A stretch of DNA of 64,000 nt from Ruminococcus sp. (GTDB lineage: Bacteria > Bacillota > Clostridia > Oscillospirales > Acutalibacteraceae). Positions 1 through 8,316 of the stretch are shown here, one piece after another. A model generated the notes under the pieces. That model saw only the letters and a program-made list of their open reading frames with translations, had not been told where the DNA came from and did not search any database. Location: the NCBI GenBank assembly GCA_004558485.1, contig SFCS01000004.1, positions 16,223 to 80,222 on the forward strand. Direction: 5' to 3'. Each line of letters begins with the position of its first letter. The stretch's first letter is position 1. The translations under genes and the position numbers were made by a program.

Positions 1-267
1 GCGCGTCGTCCACCAATAGTCATGGTTGCCCTTGAGCAGCAGCTTTTTGCCGGGGAGGGCGTTCAGAAAGGCGAAATCCGCCTTGGACTCGGCAAGCGAC
101 ATCCCCCACGAAACATCGCCGGGGATCACCACCGTGTCCTCCGGCTGCACCAGCCGATGCCAGTTTTTTTCAAGGCGTTCCTCATAGTGATCCCAGCCGT
201 CGAAGATGTGCATCGGCTTATTGACGGAAAAGGACAGATGCAGGTCGCCGATCACATACAGCGCCAT
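1..267 (-). CDS. Metallophosphoesterase, N-terminal part (truncated by window edge)
   Basis: The first 89 residues of a calcineurin-type metallophosphoesterase are visible; the rest lies left of the window. Metal-binding motifs are GDLH at residues 7-10, GD at 50-51 and GNHD at 80-83 (followed by YWW), in the order and spacing of the family. There is no signal peptide, so a cytoplasmic hydrolase is expected. The substrate cannot be told; bacterial relatives with GNHDYWW are usually annotated only as phosphohydrolases. The ATG lies 3 bases past the thrC stop, so it is co-transcribed with the upstream minus-strand genes. The family call is secure, the function open. Confidence 0.85.
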   Translation of the reverse strand, partial: MALYVIGDLHLSFSVNKPMHIFDGWDHYEERLEKNWHRLVQPEDTVVIPGDVSWGMSLAESKADFAFLNALPGKKLLLKGNHDYWWTTR

Positions 268-270
268 CGG

Positions 271-1776
271 TCAAGCCTTAATGCCCAGCATGGCATATAC
301 AATATCCCGCTGCCCGTTGCGGTCGCAGACCTGCGGGAAACGCACCGGCTTTTCGCGCAGCGACAAAAGCGACTGCGGCGCGGGAACGCCCGTGTGCTCC
401 TGCAGCAGCGCCACCTTTTCAAATTCGTCCGCGTCGGGGTGCTCCGCACCGAAAGCAGCCAGCACACTGGCGGAGAATTTATAGGGGTTGGCGGTGGAGG
501 CGATCACGGTGGGAGTCTTATCCCCCGTCTCGCGGCAATAGTCCTCATAGACGCGCACCGCGACTGCCGTGTGGGTATCGATCAGATAGCGATGCGCGGC
601 AAAGGTGTCTCGAATGGTCGCGGCGACCGCCGCGTCATCGGCAAAGCCGCCCGCAAAAAGCGCCTGCAGCTTTTCACGCACGCCGTCCGAAACGGTGTAG
701 CACCCGTCGCGGCGCAGGCTCTCCATCATGGCGGAAACCGCCGTGTCGTCCCTGTCGGTCAGGTCGAACAGCAGCCGCTCCAGGTTGGAGGAAATGAGAA
801 TGTCCATCGATGGCGAGGTCGTGGTGTAAAAATCACGGCGGCGGTCATAGGTGCCGGTCTTGATGAAATCGGTCAGCACATGATTTTTGTTGGATGCGCA
901 GATAAACTTTTTCACCGGCAGCCCCATCTTCATGGCATAATATGCCGCCAGGATGTTGCCGAAGTTGCCGGTCGGCACCACGACATTCATCGGCTCACCG
1001 AGCGTCAGCTTGCCGCTCTGCACCAGATCGCAATAGGCGGAGATATAGTACACCACCTGCGGCACGAGCCGTCCCCAGTTAATAGAATTGGCGCTCGAAA
1101 ACAGCATGTCATGCGCCGCCAGCTTTTCCTTGACGGCGGGATCGGTGAAGATCGCCTTGACGCCGGACTGGGCATCGTCGAAGTTGCCGCGGATGGCGCA
1201 GACAGCGACATTGTTTCCCTCCTGCGTCGTCATTTGCAGCTTTTGCATCGGGCTGACGCCGTCCACGGGATAGAACACCAAAATGCGGGTGTGCGGTGCG
1301 TCCTTAAAGCCTTCGAGCGCCGCCTTGCCCGTATCGCCCGAGGTAGCGACCAAAATGACGATCTCCTTGCCGGGCACGGACTTTGCCACCGACACACGCA
1401 TCAAATGCGGCAGAATTTGCAGCGCCATATCCTTGAAGGCACAGGTCGGGCCGTGCCACAGCTCCAGAATGTGGGCATTGTCGTGCAGCGTCTGCAGCGG
1501 TGCGGGGTGGTCGCCGAATTTCTCCGCCGTGTAGGCAGCGTTGACGCACGCCGACACCTCCTCTGCCGAAAAATCGGTCAGAAAGCGACCGAGCACGAAA
1601 GCGGCGCGCGCCCGATAGTCCATCGACACCAAAGCGCGCAGATCGTCGGCGGAAAGCGTCGGAAAGCTCTCCGGCACAAAAAGCCCGCCCTCCGATGAAA
1701 TGCCGGCAGCGATTGCCTGCGCAGCGGTCACGGTTTTGTTGTGATTACGGGTACTGACATAGTTCATCTTTTTCAT
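271..1776 (-). CDS. thrC: Threonine synthase
   Basis: This 501-residue PLP enzyme converts O-phosphohomoserine to threonine, the last step of threonine synthesis. The N-terminus (YVSTRNHNKTV) and the PLP-lysine motif AFKDMALQ (Lys115) fit the family, as do the glycine-rich phosphate loop VPTGNFGN and the usual length. The open frame runs further upstream into the dipeptidase gene, but AAAGGGTGAA directly before the ATG at 1776 supports this start; a second ATG three codons in (1767) is possible. It sits in a tight minus-strand series after the M19 dipeptidase. No riboswitch or T-box is visible before it, so control probably comes from the upstream promoters. Confidence 0.93.
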   Translation of the reverse strand: MKKMNYVSTRNHNKTVTAAQAIAAGISSEGGLFVPESFPTLSADDLRALVSMDYRARAAFVLGRFLTDFSAEEVSACVNAAYTAEKFGDHPAPLQTLHDNAHILELWHGPTCAFKDMALQILPHLMRVSVAKSVPGKEIVILVATSGDTGKAALEGFKDAPHTRILVFYPVDGVSPMQKLQMTTQEGNNVAVCAIRGNFDDAQSGVKAIFTDPAVKEKLAAHDMLFSSANSINWGRLVPQVVYYISAYCDLVQSGKLTLGEPMNVVVPTGNFGNILAAYYAMKMGLPVKKFICASNKNHVLTDFIKTGTYDRRRDFYTTTSPSMDILISSNLERLLFDLTDRDDTAVSAMMESLRRDGCYTVSDGVREKLQALFAGGFADDAAVAATIRDTFAAHRYLIDTHTAVAVRVYEDYCRETGDKTPTVIASTANPYKFSASVLAAFGAEHPDADEFEKVALLQEHTGVPAPQSLLSLREKPVRFPQVCDRNGQRDIVYAMLGIKA

Positions 1777-1786
1777 TTCACCCTTT

Positions 1787-2698
1787 TTATATATACTGTT
1801 TTGTGAAAAAGCGGTAGGCATTGCGAAAGAAAATGTCGTCCGCAAGACTTTCCGCATAGTTCCTTTTTAACAGCTGCTCATACAGCGTCTCCAGCACGCG
1901 GATACCGCCGAACGCCGTCGGTATCTCGATGCCGTCAAGGTCGCAGCCGAGCGCGACGGTCTTTTCGCCGCCGAGCGACAGAAACTGCTCCAAATGCGCG
2001 ATCATGCGCGAGAGCGTCGGTGCACCCAGATGCTCCGGGCAAAGGCTCAGCCCCACCAGTCCCCCGCGCTCCCGCACTGCGCAAAACTGCGCGTCGGTCA
2101 GGTTGCGGGCGATGGGGTGCAGCATAGCGGACGCCGTGTGGCTGACCACGATCGGGCGGGCAGTCACTTCCAAAAGCTCCCAAAACCCGCGGCGGTTCAG
2201 GTGTGCCGCGTCCGGCAGGATATGTCGTGTCTCCATCTGCCGCACGGCCTCTCTGCCCGACGCCGTGAGTCCGCAGCGGGGATCGCCGCGACAGCCCTGC
2301 GCCCAGGCGTTTTCGCCGTCCCATGTGAGGGAGATCATCTTGACGCCTGCGTCGATCCACGACTGCGGCAGCTTCCCCACCGTCCCGCCGTTTTCGACGG
2401 TCAGGATCGCCGTACAGGCAGCAAGCGGCGAAAAGGCAAGCTCCGCGCCGCTTTGCAGCACATGGAAAGCATCGGGGTGCGCCGCCTCAAAGGCATATGC
2501 CCGCCGCAGCATCGTTTCGATCTGCGCCGCTGCCGTCTGCGGCGGCGTTTTATCCCGCACCCAGGCGGCAAAGCACTGATACCACGGAGAAAATGCCTTT
2601 CCTCTCTCTATATCCACATGGCACGCATTGTGCAGGATGGAGCAATCATACTTGACACATTCAAAAAGCGTGTCGCAGTGCAGGTCAAAAAGCCGCAT
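1787..2698 (-). CDS. Membrane dipeptidase (M19, renal dipeptidase family)
   Basis: This 303-residue zinc dipeptidase of family M19 cleaves dipeptides, often with D-residues at the C-terminal side. Metal ligands are visible: His7 and Asp9 in the N-terminal FDLHCDTL, the bridging Glu in TVENGG, and His in VVSHTAS. There is no signal peptide, so the enzyme is probably cytoplasmic, as is usual in Clostridia. The ATG at 2698 was chosen because it places FDLHCDT at the very N-terminus; upstream in-frame codons lie inside yraN. The 5' end overlaps the yraN stop by 14 bases, suggesting translational coupling. Confidence 0.88.
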   Translation of the reverse strand: MRLFDLHCDTLFECVKYDCSILHNACHVDIERGKAFSPWYQCFAAWVRDKTPPQTAAAQIETMLRRAYAFEAAHPDAFHVLQSGAELAFSPLAACTAILTVENGGTVGKLPQSWIDAGVKMISLTWDGENAWAQGCRGDPRCGLTASGREAVRQMETRHILPDAAHLNRRGFWELLEVTARPIVVSHTASAMLHPIARNLTDAQFCAVRERGGLVGLSLCPEHLGAPTLSRMIAHLEQFLSLGGEKTVALGCDLDGIEIPTAFGGIRVLETLYEQLLKRNYAESLADDIFFRNAYRFFTKQYI

Positions 2699-3071
2699 AC
2701 ATACCGCCGACATCAAACGCAGCCTTCAGATGCTCCAGCGAACGCGCCTTCATCGGGTCGCGGTCATCCGCCACGATGGCGATGACATCGAACCGCGGTT
2801 GCAGATCCGACGGATGCAGCTGCAGATACTGCATCGCCGCCTTGACAATCTTCTGCTGCTTGAGCGGCGTCACCGCCTCCTCGGGAGTGTAGATTGCCGC
2901 GCCGGAGCGCAGCTTCACCTCCACAAAGGCAATATATTTTTTGTCTGCGGCGATTATGTCAATTTCACCGAAGCGGGTGCGGTAGTTCGCGGCAATCAGC
3001 GTATAGCCCTTTTTCCGCAGATACCGCGCCGCCATCACCTCGCCCGCTGCGCCGCGCGACACGCGCGCCAT
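2685..3071 (-). CDS. YraN/UPF0102 family endonuclease-like protein
   Basis: A 128-residue UPF0102 protein with a restriction-endonuclease-like fold. The core reads GEID (35-38) followed by the VEVKLR strand (Glu51, Lys53), the PD-(D/E)xK-type signature. The N-terminal GxxGEVMAARYLRKKGY is typical. The physiological role of the family is unsettled; neighbourhood with rnhB, as in many Firmicutes, suggests DNA/RNA repair. Its ATG shares one base with the rnhB stop (TGATG), and its own 3' end overlaps the next gene. Confidence 0.9.
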   Translation of the reverse strand: MARVSRGAAGEVMAARYLRKKGYTLIAANYRTRFGEIDIIAADKKYIAFVEVKLRSGAAIYTPEEAVTPLKQQKIVKAAMQYLQLHPSDLQPRFDVIAIVADDRDPMKARSLEHLKAAFDVGGMYAAF

Positions 3072-3688
3072 CAGCGCTTGCCTCTTTCGGGAAATTCGCC
3101 GTGCAGAAAGGTCTTTCTGTGCACCGGCGCCATGCCGTATGTCCGCAGCGCCGCATAGTGCGCCGGCGTGCCGTAGCCCTTGTGCGCGGCAAAGCCATAT
3201 TCCGGATACTGTTTATCCAGCTCTGCGAGGTAATGATCCCTGCTCACCTTCGCCAGGATCGACGCGGCGGCAATGGATGCCGACAAGGCATCGCCCTTCA
3301 CAACTGTCTGACACGGGATCGCGATGCCCGCAGGCGTGCGGTTGCCGTCGATCAGCGCAAAGGCGGGTGTCACCGACAACCCCTCGACCGCGCGGCGCAT
3401 CGCCAGAAAGGTCGCCTGCAAAATGTTCAGCTCGTCGATCTCCTCGACCGACGCCGTGCCGATAGCATAGGAAAGCGCCGTCTCGCAAATGACAGGAAAC
3501 AGCGCCTCCCGCTTTTTCTCGGAGATCTTCTTGGAGTCATTGAGCCCCGCAATCTCCGGCTGCGGCGGCAGGATCACCGCCGCGGCATACACCGGGCCGG
3601 CAAGCGGGCCGCGCCCCGCCTCGTCCACGCCGCAGAAAAGGCCTGCACCGCTTTCGCGGTAGGCGGCGTCAAATTCATAGTTCGTCAT
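3071..3688 (-). CDS. rnhB: Ribonuclease HII
   Basis: This 205-residue endonuclease removes RNA from RNA-DNA hybrids and misincorporated ribonucleotides. The catalytic VDEAGRGPLAGP motif (Asp22, Glu23) and the later ALIDGN Asp are present. The start at 3688 (MTNYEFDAAYR) was chosen because the longer frame only extends into rbgA; it overlaps the rbgA stop by 14 bases. Coupling to rbgA upstream and yraN downstream matches the common rbgA-rnhB-yraN order of Firmicutes. Confidence 0.94.
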   Translation of the reverse strand: MTNYEFDAAYRESGAGLFCGVDEAGRGPLAGPVYAAAVILPPQPEIAGLNDSKKISEKKREALFPVICETALSYAIGTASVEEIDELNILQATFLAMRRAVEGLSVTPAFALIDGNRTPAGIAIPCQTVVKGDALSASIAAASILAKVSRDHYLAELDKQYPEYGFAAHKGYGTPAHYAALRTYGMAPVHRKTFLHGEFPERGKR

Positions 3689-4553
3689 TTTCCGTCTCCT
3701 TCGGCAATTCCAGGGTGAGTGCACCCAGCTTGCCGCCGCGGTATTCATCCAGCAGCATGATCGCGGCGCGTTCGGTATCCACTTGGCCGCCGCGCACCAG
3801 CATGCCGCGCTTTCTGCCTACCGCCTGCAACAGCGCATAGCCGTCGGTGGGCATATCGTCGGGCAGCTTATACCGCTCGGAAAGCCGATCGCGGTAGTTC
3901 TCATACAGCACTTCCAAAAGCAGACAGGCAAGCTCCTCCGCATCGAGGATCTGATCCTTGATCGCTCCTGTAAAGGCAAGATGCTTGGCAACTGTCTCAT
4001 CCTCAAACTTCGGCCACAAGACGCCGGGCGTGTCCAAAAGCTGCACTCCACCCTCCACGGCAAACCACTGATGATTGCGGGTAACGCCGGGGCGATCCTC
4101 CACCTTTGCCTTGCCGCCGGTCAGCTTATTGATGAACGAGGATTTTCCCACATTCGGGATGCCCACCACCATCATGCGGATGGTGGGGTTTTTCATGCCC
4201 TTTTCCCTTTTCGCCGCCAGCTTGTCCGCAAGCAGCTCACGCAAAAGCGGAACACATTTCTGTACACCCGCGCCCGTCTTGCAGTCTGCCGTCATGACGG
4301 CAGAGCCCGCCGCGCGGAAATATGCACACCAGCGCCGCGTCGCCGCCGCGTCCGCCATGTCCGCTTTGTTCAGCACAATGAGCCGCGGCTTGGCGGCGAT
4401 GAGCGCAGAAAGTTCTGGATTGCGGCTGCTGACGGGGATGCGCGCATCCACGACCTCCGCCACCGCATCCACAAGCGACAGGTTCTCGGTGATCTTGCGG
4501 CGCGTTTTCGCCATATGTCCGGGAAACCATTGAATTTGCGGCTTTTGTTCCAT
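3675..4553 (-). CDS. rbgA: Ribosome biogenesis GTPase RbgA (YlqF)
   Basis: A 292-residue circularly permuted GTPase needed for late 50S subunit assembly. The order of motifs shows the permutation: G4 NKAD at 62-65 comes before G1 GIPNVGKSS at 131-139 and G3 DTPG at 174-177. The N-terminal WFPGHMAK is a family signature. AAGGAG lies 6 bases before ATG 4553; a TTG one codon upstream is less likely. The gene follows lepB by 10 bases. The neighbouring lepB-rbgA-rnhB order and rplS upstream are typical. Confidence 0.95.
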   Translation of the reverse strand: MEQKPQIQWFPGHMAKTRRKITENLSLVDAVAEVVDARIPVSSRNPELSALIAAKPRLIVLNKADMADAAATRRWCAYFRAAGSAVMTADCKTGAGVQKCVPLLRELLADKLAAKREKGMKNPTIRMMVVGIPNVGKSSFINKLTGGKAKVEDRPGVTRNHQWFAVEGGVQLLDTPGVLWPKFEDETVAKHLAFTGAIKDQILDAEELACLLLEVLYENYRDRLSERYKLPDDMPTDGYALLQAVGRKRGMLVRGGQVDTERAAIMLLDEYRGGKLGALTLELPKETENDEL

Positions 4554-4563
4554 CAAAATCTCC

Positions 4564-5124
4564 TTACCCGATCTTTCCGAATGAGGAAAGCGGCAGTATG
4601 CGGAAAACCGCTTTTCCCATCACATGATCCAGCTTCACCGCGCCGATGTCGGGCGCGCGGCTGTCGTGTGACTCAGGGCGGTTGTCCCCCATCACGAATA
4701 TCGTTCCCGCCGGCACGGTGTATGGGCCGGTGAACCCGTAGAGCGTCGGGGTGGTGCAGTCGAGATACGGCTCATCAAGCTCTTCGCCGTTCAGATACAC
4801 CTTTTCCGTCTGCTCGTCGATCGACACCACATCACCGGCAACACCGATCACCCGCTTGACGATCGGCTCCTCGTCATCCCGCCGCACGATCACGATATCC
4901 CCGCGCGCCGGGGTGTAGCCCGTGTTGAACACAATGAGACGGTCGCCGTTGTGCAGGGTGTTCAGCATGGATCTGCCGGAAACGCCGACAATGCGGAACA
5001 CAAAGGTAAACAGCAGCGTCACGCAGACCAGCGCAAACACTGCCGACTCTATCCATTCATACAGCGAGGTCTGCAGATTTTTTTCTTCCGCCGCAGCCGC
5101 CACATCCTTTTCCGGCACCGTCAT
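4564..5124 (-). CDS. lepB: Signal peptidase I (second copy)
   Basis: A 186-residue type I signal peptidase: one membrane segment (about residues 26-46), then the periplasm-side catalytic part. The catalytic Ser52 (GRSML) and general base Lys90 (IVKRVIG) are present, as is the GDNR...SHDSR box. It removes signal peptides from exported proteins. It follows a paralogue by 12 bases and lies just before rbgA. AAGGAAAGGGG precedes the ATG. It differs from the first copy around the substrate-binding strand (CTTPTLYGFTGPYTV against SGLTPPREMAGEVTV), so the two may differ in specificity. Confidence 0.93.
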   Translation of the reverse strand: MTVPEKDVAAAAEEKNLQTSLYEWIESAVFALVCVTLLFTFVFRIVGVSGRSMLNTLHNGDRLIVFNTGYTPARGDIVIVRRDDEEPIVKRVIGVAGDVVSIDEQTEKVYLNGEELDEPYLDCTTPTLYGFTGPYTVPAGTIFVMGDNRPESHDSRAPDIGAVKLDHVMGKAVFRILPLSSFGKIG

Positions 5125-5136
5125 GCGCCCCTTTCC

Positions 5137-5706
5137 TTATCCTATAAGTCCGAATTTCTTGAACGGCCACAGGCGGAAGATCGCCTGTCCGACCACATCG
5201 GACACCTTCACCATACCGATCTCACGGAAACGGCTGTCCTTGGAGATGCTGCGGTTATCGCCCATGACAAACAGGCAACCCTCCGGCACCGTCACCTCGC
5301 CCGCCATTTCCCGCGGCGGTGTAAGGCCGGAGATATACGGTTCGCTTAGCCGTTCTCCGTTCACATAGACAAGTCCCGTCGTTTTGTCGATGTGCACGCG
5401 GTCTCCCGCCACGCCGATCACCCGCTTTATGAGCGGTTCTTCCGTATAGCGATTGATCACCACGACATCCCCGCGCGCCGGTGTGTAGAAATGTGAAAAC
5501 AGCACCAAACGGTCGCCGTCCTGCAGCGTCGGCTGCATGGAGTCGCCGAGGACACCGGCGGCACGGAACACAAAAGTGAAGAGCAGCACCAGCAGCACCA
5601 TCGCCGCCACGATCGCACCGACATAGTCATAAAGCGTTGCGGCGAAACCGGTCGTGTGTGATCTTGCCGTCCCGACCGTCTTCCTTTTTTCGTGAAGCCC
5701 GTGCAT
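5137..5706 (-). CDS. lepB: Signal peptidase I (first copy)
   Basis: A 189-residue type I signal peptidase with a single N-terminal membrane segment (about 30-49), catalytic Ser56 (LGDSM) and Lys94 (LIKRVIG), and the GDNRSISKDSR box. It is complete and should be active. GGAGAG lies before the ATG at 5706. It is the first gene after a promoter with an extended -10 element located between the rplS terminator and this start, so it probably leads the operon lepB-lepB-rbgA-rnhB-yraN and onwards. Paired paralogues are common in Clostridia. Confidence 0.93.
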   Translation of the reverse strand: MHGLHEKRKTVGTARSHTTGFAATLYDYVGAIVAAMVLLVLLFTFVFRAAGVLGDSMQPTLQDGDRLVLFSHFYTPARGDVVVINRYTEEPLIKRVIGVAGDRVHIDKTTGLVYVNGERLSEPYISGLTPPREMAGEVTVPEGCLFVMGDNRSISKDSRFREIGMVKVSDVVGQAIFRLWPFKKFGLIG

Positions 5707-5737
5707 ATGACCGCTCTCCTTTCCGTATTCTCCGCTC

Positions 5738-5743
5738 AGTATA
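5738..5743 (-). promoter_or_regulatory. Extended -10 promoter for the lepB operon
   Basis: On the minus strand TGC precedes TATACT, an extended -10 element (TGnTATACT). The -35 region is weak (AT-rich). It lies about 30 bases before the first lepB ATG and just after the rplS terminator. Confidence 0.6.
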
Positions 5744-5766
5744 GCACATAATTATGACTAAATAAA

Positions 5767-5798
5767 GAAAAAAAGGGACAAAAGTCCCCTTTTTTCAA
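5767..5798 (-). terminator. Rho-independent terminator after rplS
   Basis: On the minus strand GGGGAC-TTTT-GTCCC is followed by a run of seven T. It lies 15 bases past the rplS stop and separates rplS from the lepB operon. The structure is symmetrical but nothing on the plus strand needs it. Confidence 0.85.
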
Positions 5799-5812
5799 AA
5801 AATTTTCGGTTT

Positions 5813-6157
5813 TCACTTGATGAGCTCTTTGACCTTCGCCGCTTTGCCGACGCGATCACGCAGATAGTACAGCTTTGTTCTGCGCACCTTACCGTGACGG
5901 ATAACCTTCACAGCGGCAACATTCGGGGAATGAATCGGGAAAACTCTCTCCACACCGACACCGTAAGAGACGCGACGGACGGTGAAGGTCTTGGAAACGC
6001 CGCTGCCCTTGATGGCAATGACGGTGCCTTCGAACGCCTGAATTCTCTCACGCTCGCCCTCACGAATTTTCACATCCACGCGGACGGTGTCGCCGATTTC
6101 AAATACCGGCGGCTGCTCCTTCAGGCTTTCGCCGGAAATAAGCTTCAATGCATCCAT
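5813..6157 (-). CDS. rplS: 50S ribosomal protein L19
   Basis: This 114-residue ribosomal protein sits at the 30S-50S interface. The FEGTVIAIKGSGVSKTFTVRR core and the C-terminal RHGKVRRTKLYYLRDRVGKAAKVKE are hallmark L19 sequence, and the length is usual. GGAGGATCAGAAC precedes the ATG. It is transcribed alone, between its own promoter and structured leader upstream and a strong terminator downstream. Confidence 0.98.
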   Translation of the reverse strand: MDALKLISGESLKEQPPVFEIGDTVRVDVKIREGERERIQAFEGTVIAIKGSGVSKTFTVRRVSYGVGVERVFPIHSPNVAAVKVIRHGKVRRTKLYYLRDRVGKAAKVKELIK

Positions 6158-6307
6158 GTTCTGATCCTCCTAAATTTTTTCAGACATTCATGCCGCATGC
6201 GACAGAGGACTGCCCGCTTTAATGTCGTGCTCGGACTGGCATTAACCCCCACGGAAGGCAAGACCCGCCGCGGACGCCGCGATTTGATCGCGGCACATCA
6301 AAACACG
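6158..6307 (-). promoter_or_regulatory. Structured 5' leader of rplS (L19 leader-like candidate)
   Basis: About 150 bases lie between the rplS promoter and its ATG. They contain a perfect hairpin GCCGCGAT/ATCGCGGC (6276-6294) and a long-range stem GACATT/AATGTC (6183-6188 with 6221-6226) close to the ribosome binding site. Firmicutes rplS genes are known to carry an autoregulatory L19 leader; position and structure fit, but I cannot score it against the covariance model. Confidence 0.5.
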
Positions 6308-6313
6308 CATAAT

Positions 6314-6342
6314 AAGATACCACAACTTTATAAAAAAAGCAA
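6314..6342 (-). promoter_or_regulatory. Sigma-A promoter of rplS
   Basis: On the minus strand TTGCTT (6337-6342) and TATCTT (6314-6319) are separated by 17 bases, with TGG before the -10. Confidence 0.75.
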
Positions 6343-6461
6343 GCGTTTTTTTGTTTTTCTTCGCTCTACCGGCAGTAGAGTGTCGTTTTTTTCTCTACTT
6401 TCTGCATTTTCAGCGTAGAGGTGTCCCAAAATACCGTAGAATGAAAAAACGCATCGGTAGG
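6343..6461. other. Intergenic stretch between the rplS and degV promoters
   Basis: AT-rich spacer between divergent promoters. The only structure seen is a short inverted repeat CTCTAC/GTAGAG (6364-6380) followed on the plus strand by seven T. It resembles a terminator, but no plus-strand gene precedes it. No reading frame here looks real. Confidence 0.4.
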
Positions 6462-6490
6462 TTGCGTCTGCGCGCCTGCCGCCGTACAAT
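6462..6490 (+). promoter_or_regulatory. Sigma-A promoter of the degV operon
   Basis: TTGCGT (6462-6467), 17-base spacer, TACAAT (6485-6490), 36 bases before the first degV ATG. Confidence 0.75.
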
Positions 6491-6526
6491 GATAGCAACA
6501 ATTGTTTTGGGAAAGAGGTTTTGAAC

Positions 6527-7423
6527 ATGAGCGCACCCTATATTCTGTCCTGTGAGTCCACGGTGGATCTCCCCTATGCCTATGTGGCGGGGCGCAATAT
6601 CCCCGTGCTGTTTTATTCCTATACTATAGACGGCGAGTCGTTCGTGGACGATATGCTGCGCGACCCGGCGGCGCTGCCGCACTTCTATGCGCTGCTTGCC
6701 GCAGGCAAATTCTCCAACACCTCGCAGATCAACACCTATGACTATGAGGCCTATTTCGACGAGCAGCTGCAAAAGGGCGATGTACTGCACATCGTTTTCG
6801 GCTCCGGCATGACCAACTCCATCCGCAATGCCGAGGAGGCGGCGGACAGCATGCGCAAGAAATATCCCGACCGCCAGCTTATCATCATCGACTCGCTGTG
6901 CAGTTCCTCCGGCTATGGGCTTTTGGTGGATGAGGCGGCGGACAGACGCGACGCCGGCATGTCCATGGAGGAGCTTGCCGACTGGGTCATTGAGAATCGC
7001 AAATTTATCCATCACCAGTTCTACAGCACCGATCTCAAATATTTCCGCCGCGGCGGGCGTGTTTCCGGCCCTGCCGCCATGATCGGCACGCTTCTCAGCA
7101 TCTGCCCCATCATGCGTCTGGACGACAGGGGACGCATCATTGCCTATGACAAGGTGCGCGGCAAGAAAAACGCGCTGCGCGTCACGCTGGAGGCGATGGA
7201 AGCACACGCGCAAAACGGGACAAACTACAACGGAAAATGCTTTATCTGCCATTCCGACTGTCTGTCGGATGCGCTGGAAACCAAGCGTGCCATCGAAGAA
7301 AAATTCCCGCATATCCGCGGCGGCGTGCGCATCTGCGACATCGGCACCATCATTGCTTCCCACACCGGTCCCGGAACGGTCGCCGTATTCTTTATGGGAG
7401 ATGCCCGTGCGCCGGAAAAGTAA
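6527..7423 (+). CDS. DegV family fatty-acid-binding protein (first of two)
   Basis: A 298-residue DegV/FakB-type protein. This family binds a single fatty acid and presents it to the kinase FakA, feeding phospholipid synthesis. The two-domain layout is complete: TSQ near residue 66, GSGMTNS, RRGGRVSG and a C-terminal HTGPGTVAVFF. The usual TDS of the first strand is CES here. AAAGAGG lies 8 bases before ATG 6527; a TTG two codons upstream is less likely. It is first in an operon with a second degV and a hemolysin III gene. No FakA gene is in the window. Confidence 0.9.
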   Translation: MSAPYILSCESTVDLPYAYVAGRNIPVLFYSYTIDGESFVDDMLRDPAALPHFYALLAAGKFSNTSQINTYDYEAYFDEQLQKGDVLHIVFGSGMTNSIRNAEEAADSMRKKYPDRQLIIIDSLCSSSGYGLLVDEAADRRDAGMSMEELADWVIENRKFIHHQFYSTDLKYFRRGGRVSGPAAMIGTLLSICPIMRLDDRGRIIAYDKVRGKKNALRVTLEAMEAHAQNGTNYNGKCFICHSDCLSDALETKRAIEEKFPHIRGGVRICDIGTIIASHTGPGTVAVFFMGDARAPEK

Positions 7424-7444
7424 CACTGAAAGGAATCTTATCAC

Positions 7445-8305
7445 ATGATCCGCCTTTTCACCGACACCTCCGCCAATCTGCCGGCGGCTCTGATCGAAAA
7501 GCACGACATCCGTGTGGTGTCGTTTTCCTATACCGTCGACGGCGAGGAAAAATACCCCGCAAGCTCCGACGACTTTGACGGAAGCGCCTTTTATACCGCC
7601 ATGCGCGAGGGTGCAGAGGTCAAGACCTCCATGGTCAACACCGCAACCTTTGAGGACGCCTTTCGTCCCGCCTTGGAGGCGGGCGACGATGTGCTGTATG
7701 TCGGCATGTCCGGCGGCATCAGCGGCACTGCCTATGCTGCCGCCGTCGCTGTGAGCGCACTGGGCGAGGACTTTCCCGATCGCAAGATTGCCGCCGTTGA
7801 CACGCTGGGTGCCTCGCTCGGCGAGGGACTGCAGGTGCTGTCCGCGGCGCAGATGATTGCAGACGGCATGGCATTTGATGCCATTTATGCCGCCCTCTCG
7901 GAAATGCGGCACAAGATGTGCCAGTATTTTACCGTCGGCGAGCTGCGGTATCTGCAAAAGACCGGCAGAGTGAGCAAGCTGTTGTCGGTCGTCGGCACGG
8001 TACTGAAGATCAAACCGCTCTTGCAGGGCGATGAGGAAGGCAAGATCATCCTCTGCGGCAAGGCGCGCGGTGAGCAAAACGCGCTCGCCGCGCTTGCCGA
8101 GCATTATGCACGGCTGGTCGCCGACAAACACGCCGTCATCGGCATCGCGCACGCGGACAACGCGGACGGCGCCAACACGCTTTTGGCGATGCTGCGCGAA
8201 AAGGGCTTTGACGGCGAGGCAATCACCGTCTGTTATGAACCCGTGACCGGCGCGCATGTCGGCCCGGACACCGTTGCCCTGTTCTTCATGGGGATACACA
8301 AGTAA
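7445..8305 (+). CDS. DegV family fatty-acid-binding protein (second of two)
   Basis: A 286-residue paralogue of the preceding gene, here with the standard N-terminal FTDTSANLP. Other family features are KTSMVNT near residue 60, GMSGGISGT, RYLQKTGRVS and the C-terminal HVGPDTVALFF. It probably binds a different fatty acid from its neighbour, since FakB paralogues usually differ in saturation preference (family knowledge). AAAGGA precedes the ATG, 22 bases after the first degV. Cytoplasmic. Confidence 0.92.
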   Translation: MIRLFTDTSANLPAALIEKHDIRVVSFSYTVDGEEKYPASSDDFDGSAFYTAMREGAEVKTSMVNTATFEDAFRPALEAGDDVLYVGMSGGISGTAYAAAVAVSALGEDFPDRKIAAVDTLGASLGEGLQVLSAAQMIADGMAFDAIYAALSEMRHKMCQYFTVGELRYLQKTGRVSKLLSVVGTVLKIKPLLQGDEEGKIILCGKARGEQNALAALAEHYARLVADKHAVIGIAHADNADGANTLLAMLREKGFDGEAITVCYEPVTGAHVGPDTVALFFMGIHK

Positions 8306-8316
8306 GGAGGAGCACT

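Noticed and set aside
22..1698. 558-residue plus-strand open frame
   Set aside because: Antisense shadow of thrC and the metallophosphoesterase.
6410..8299. 629-residue minus-strand open frame
   Set aside because: Antisense shadow of the two degV genes and their promoter.
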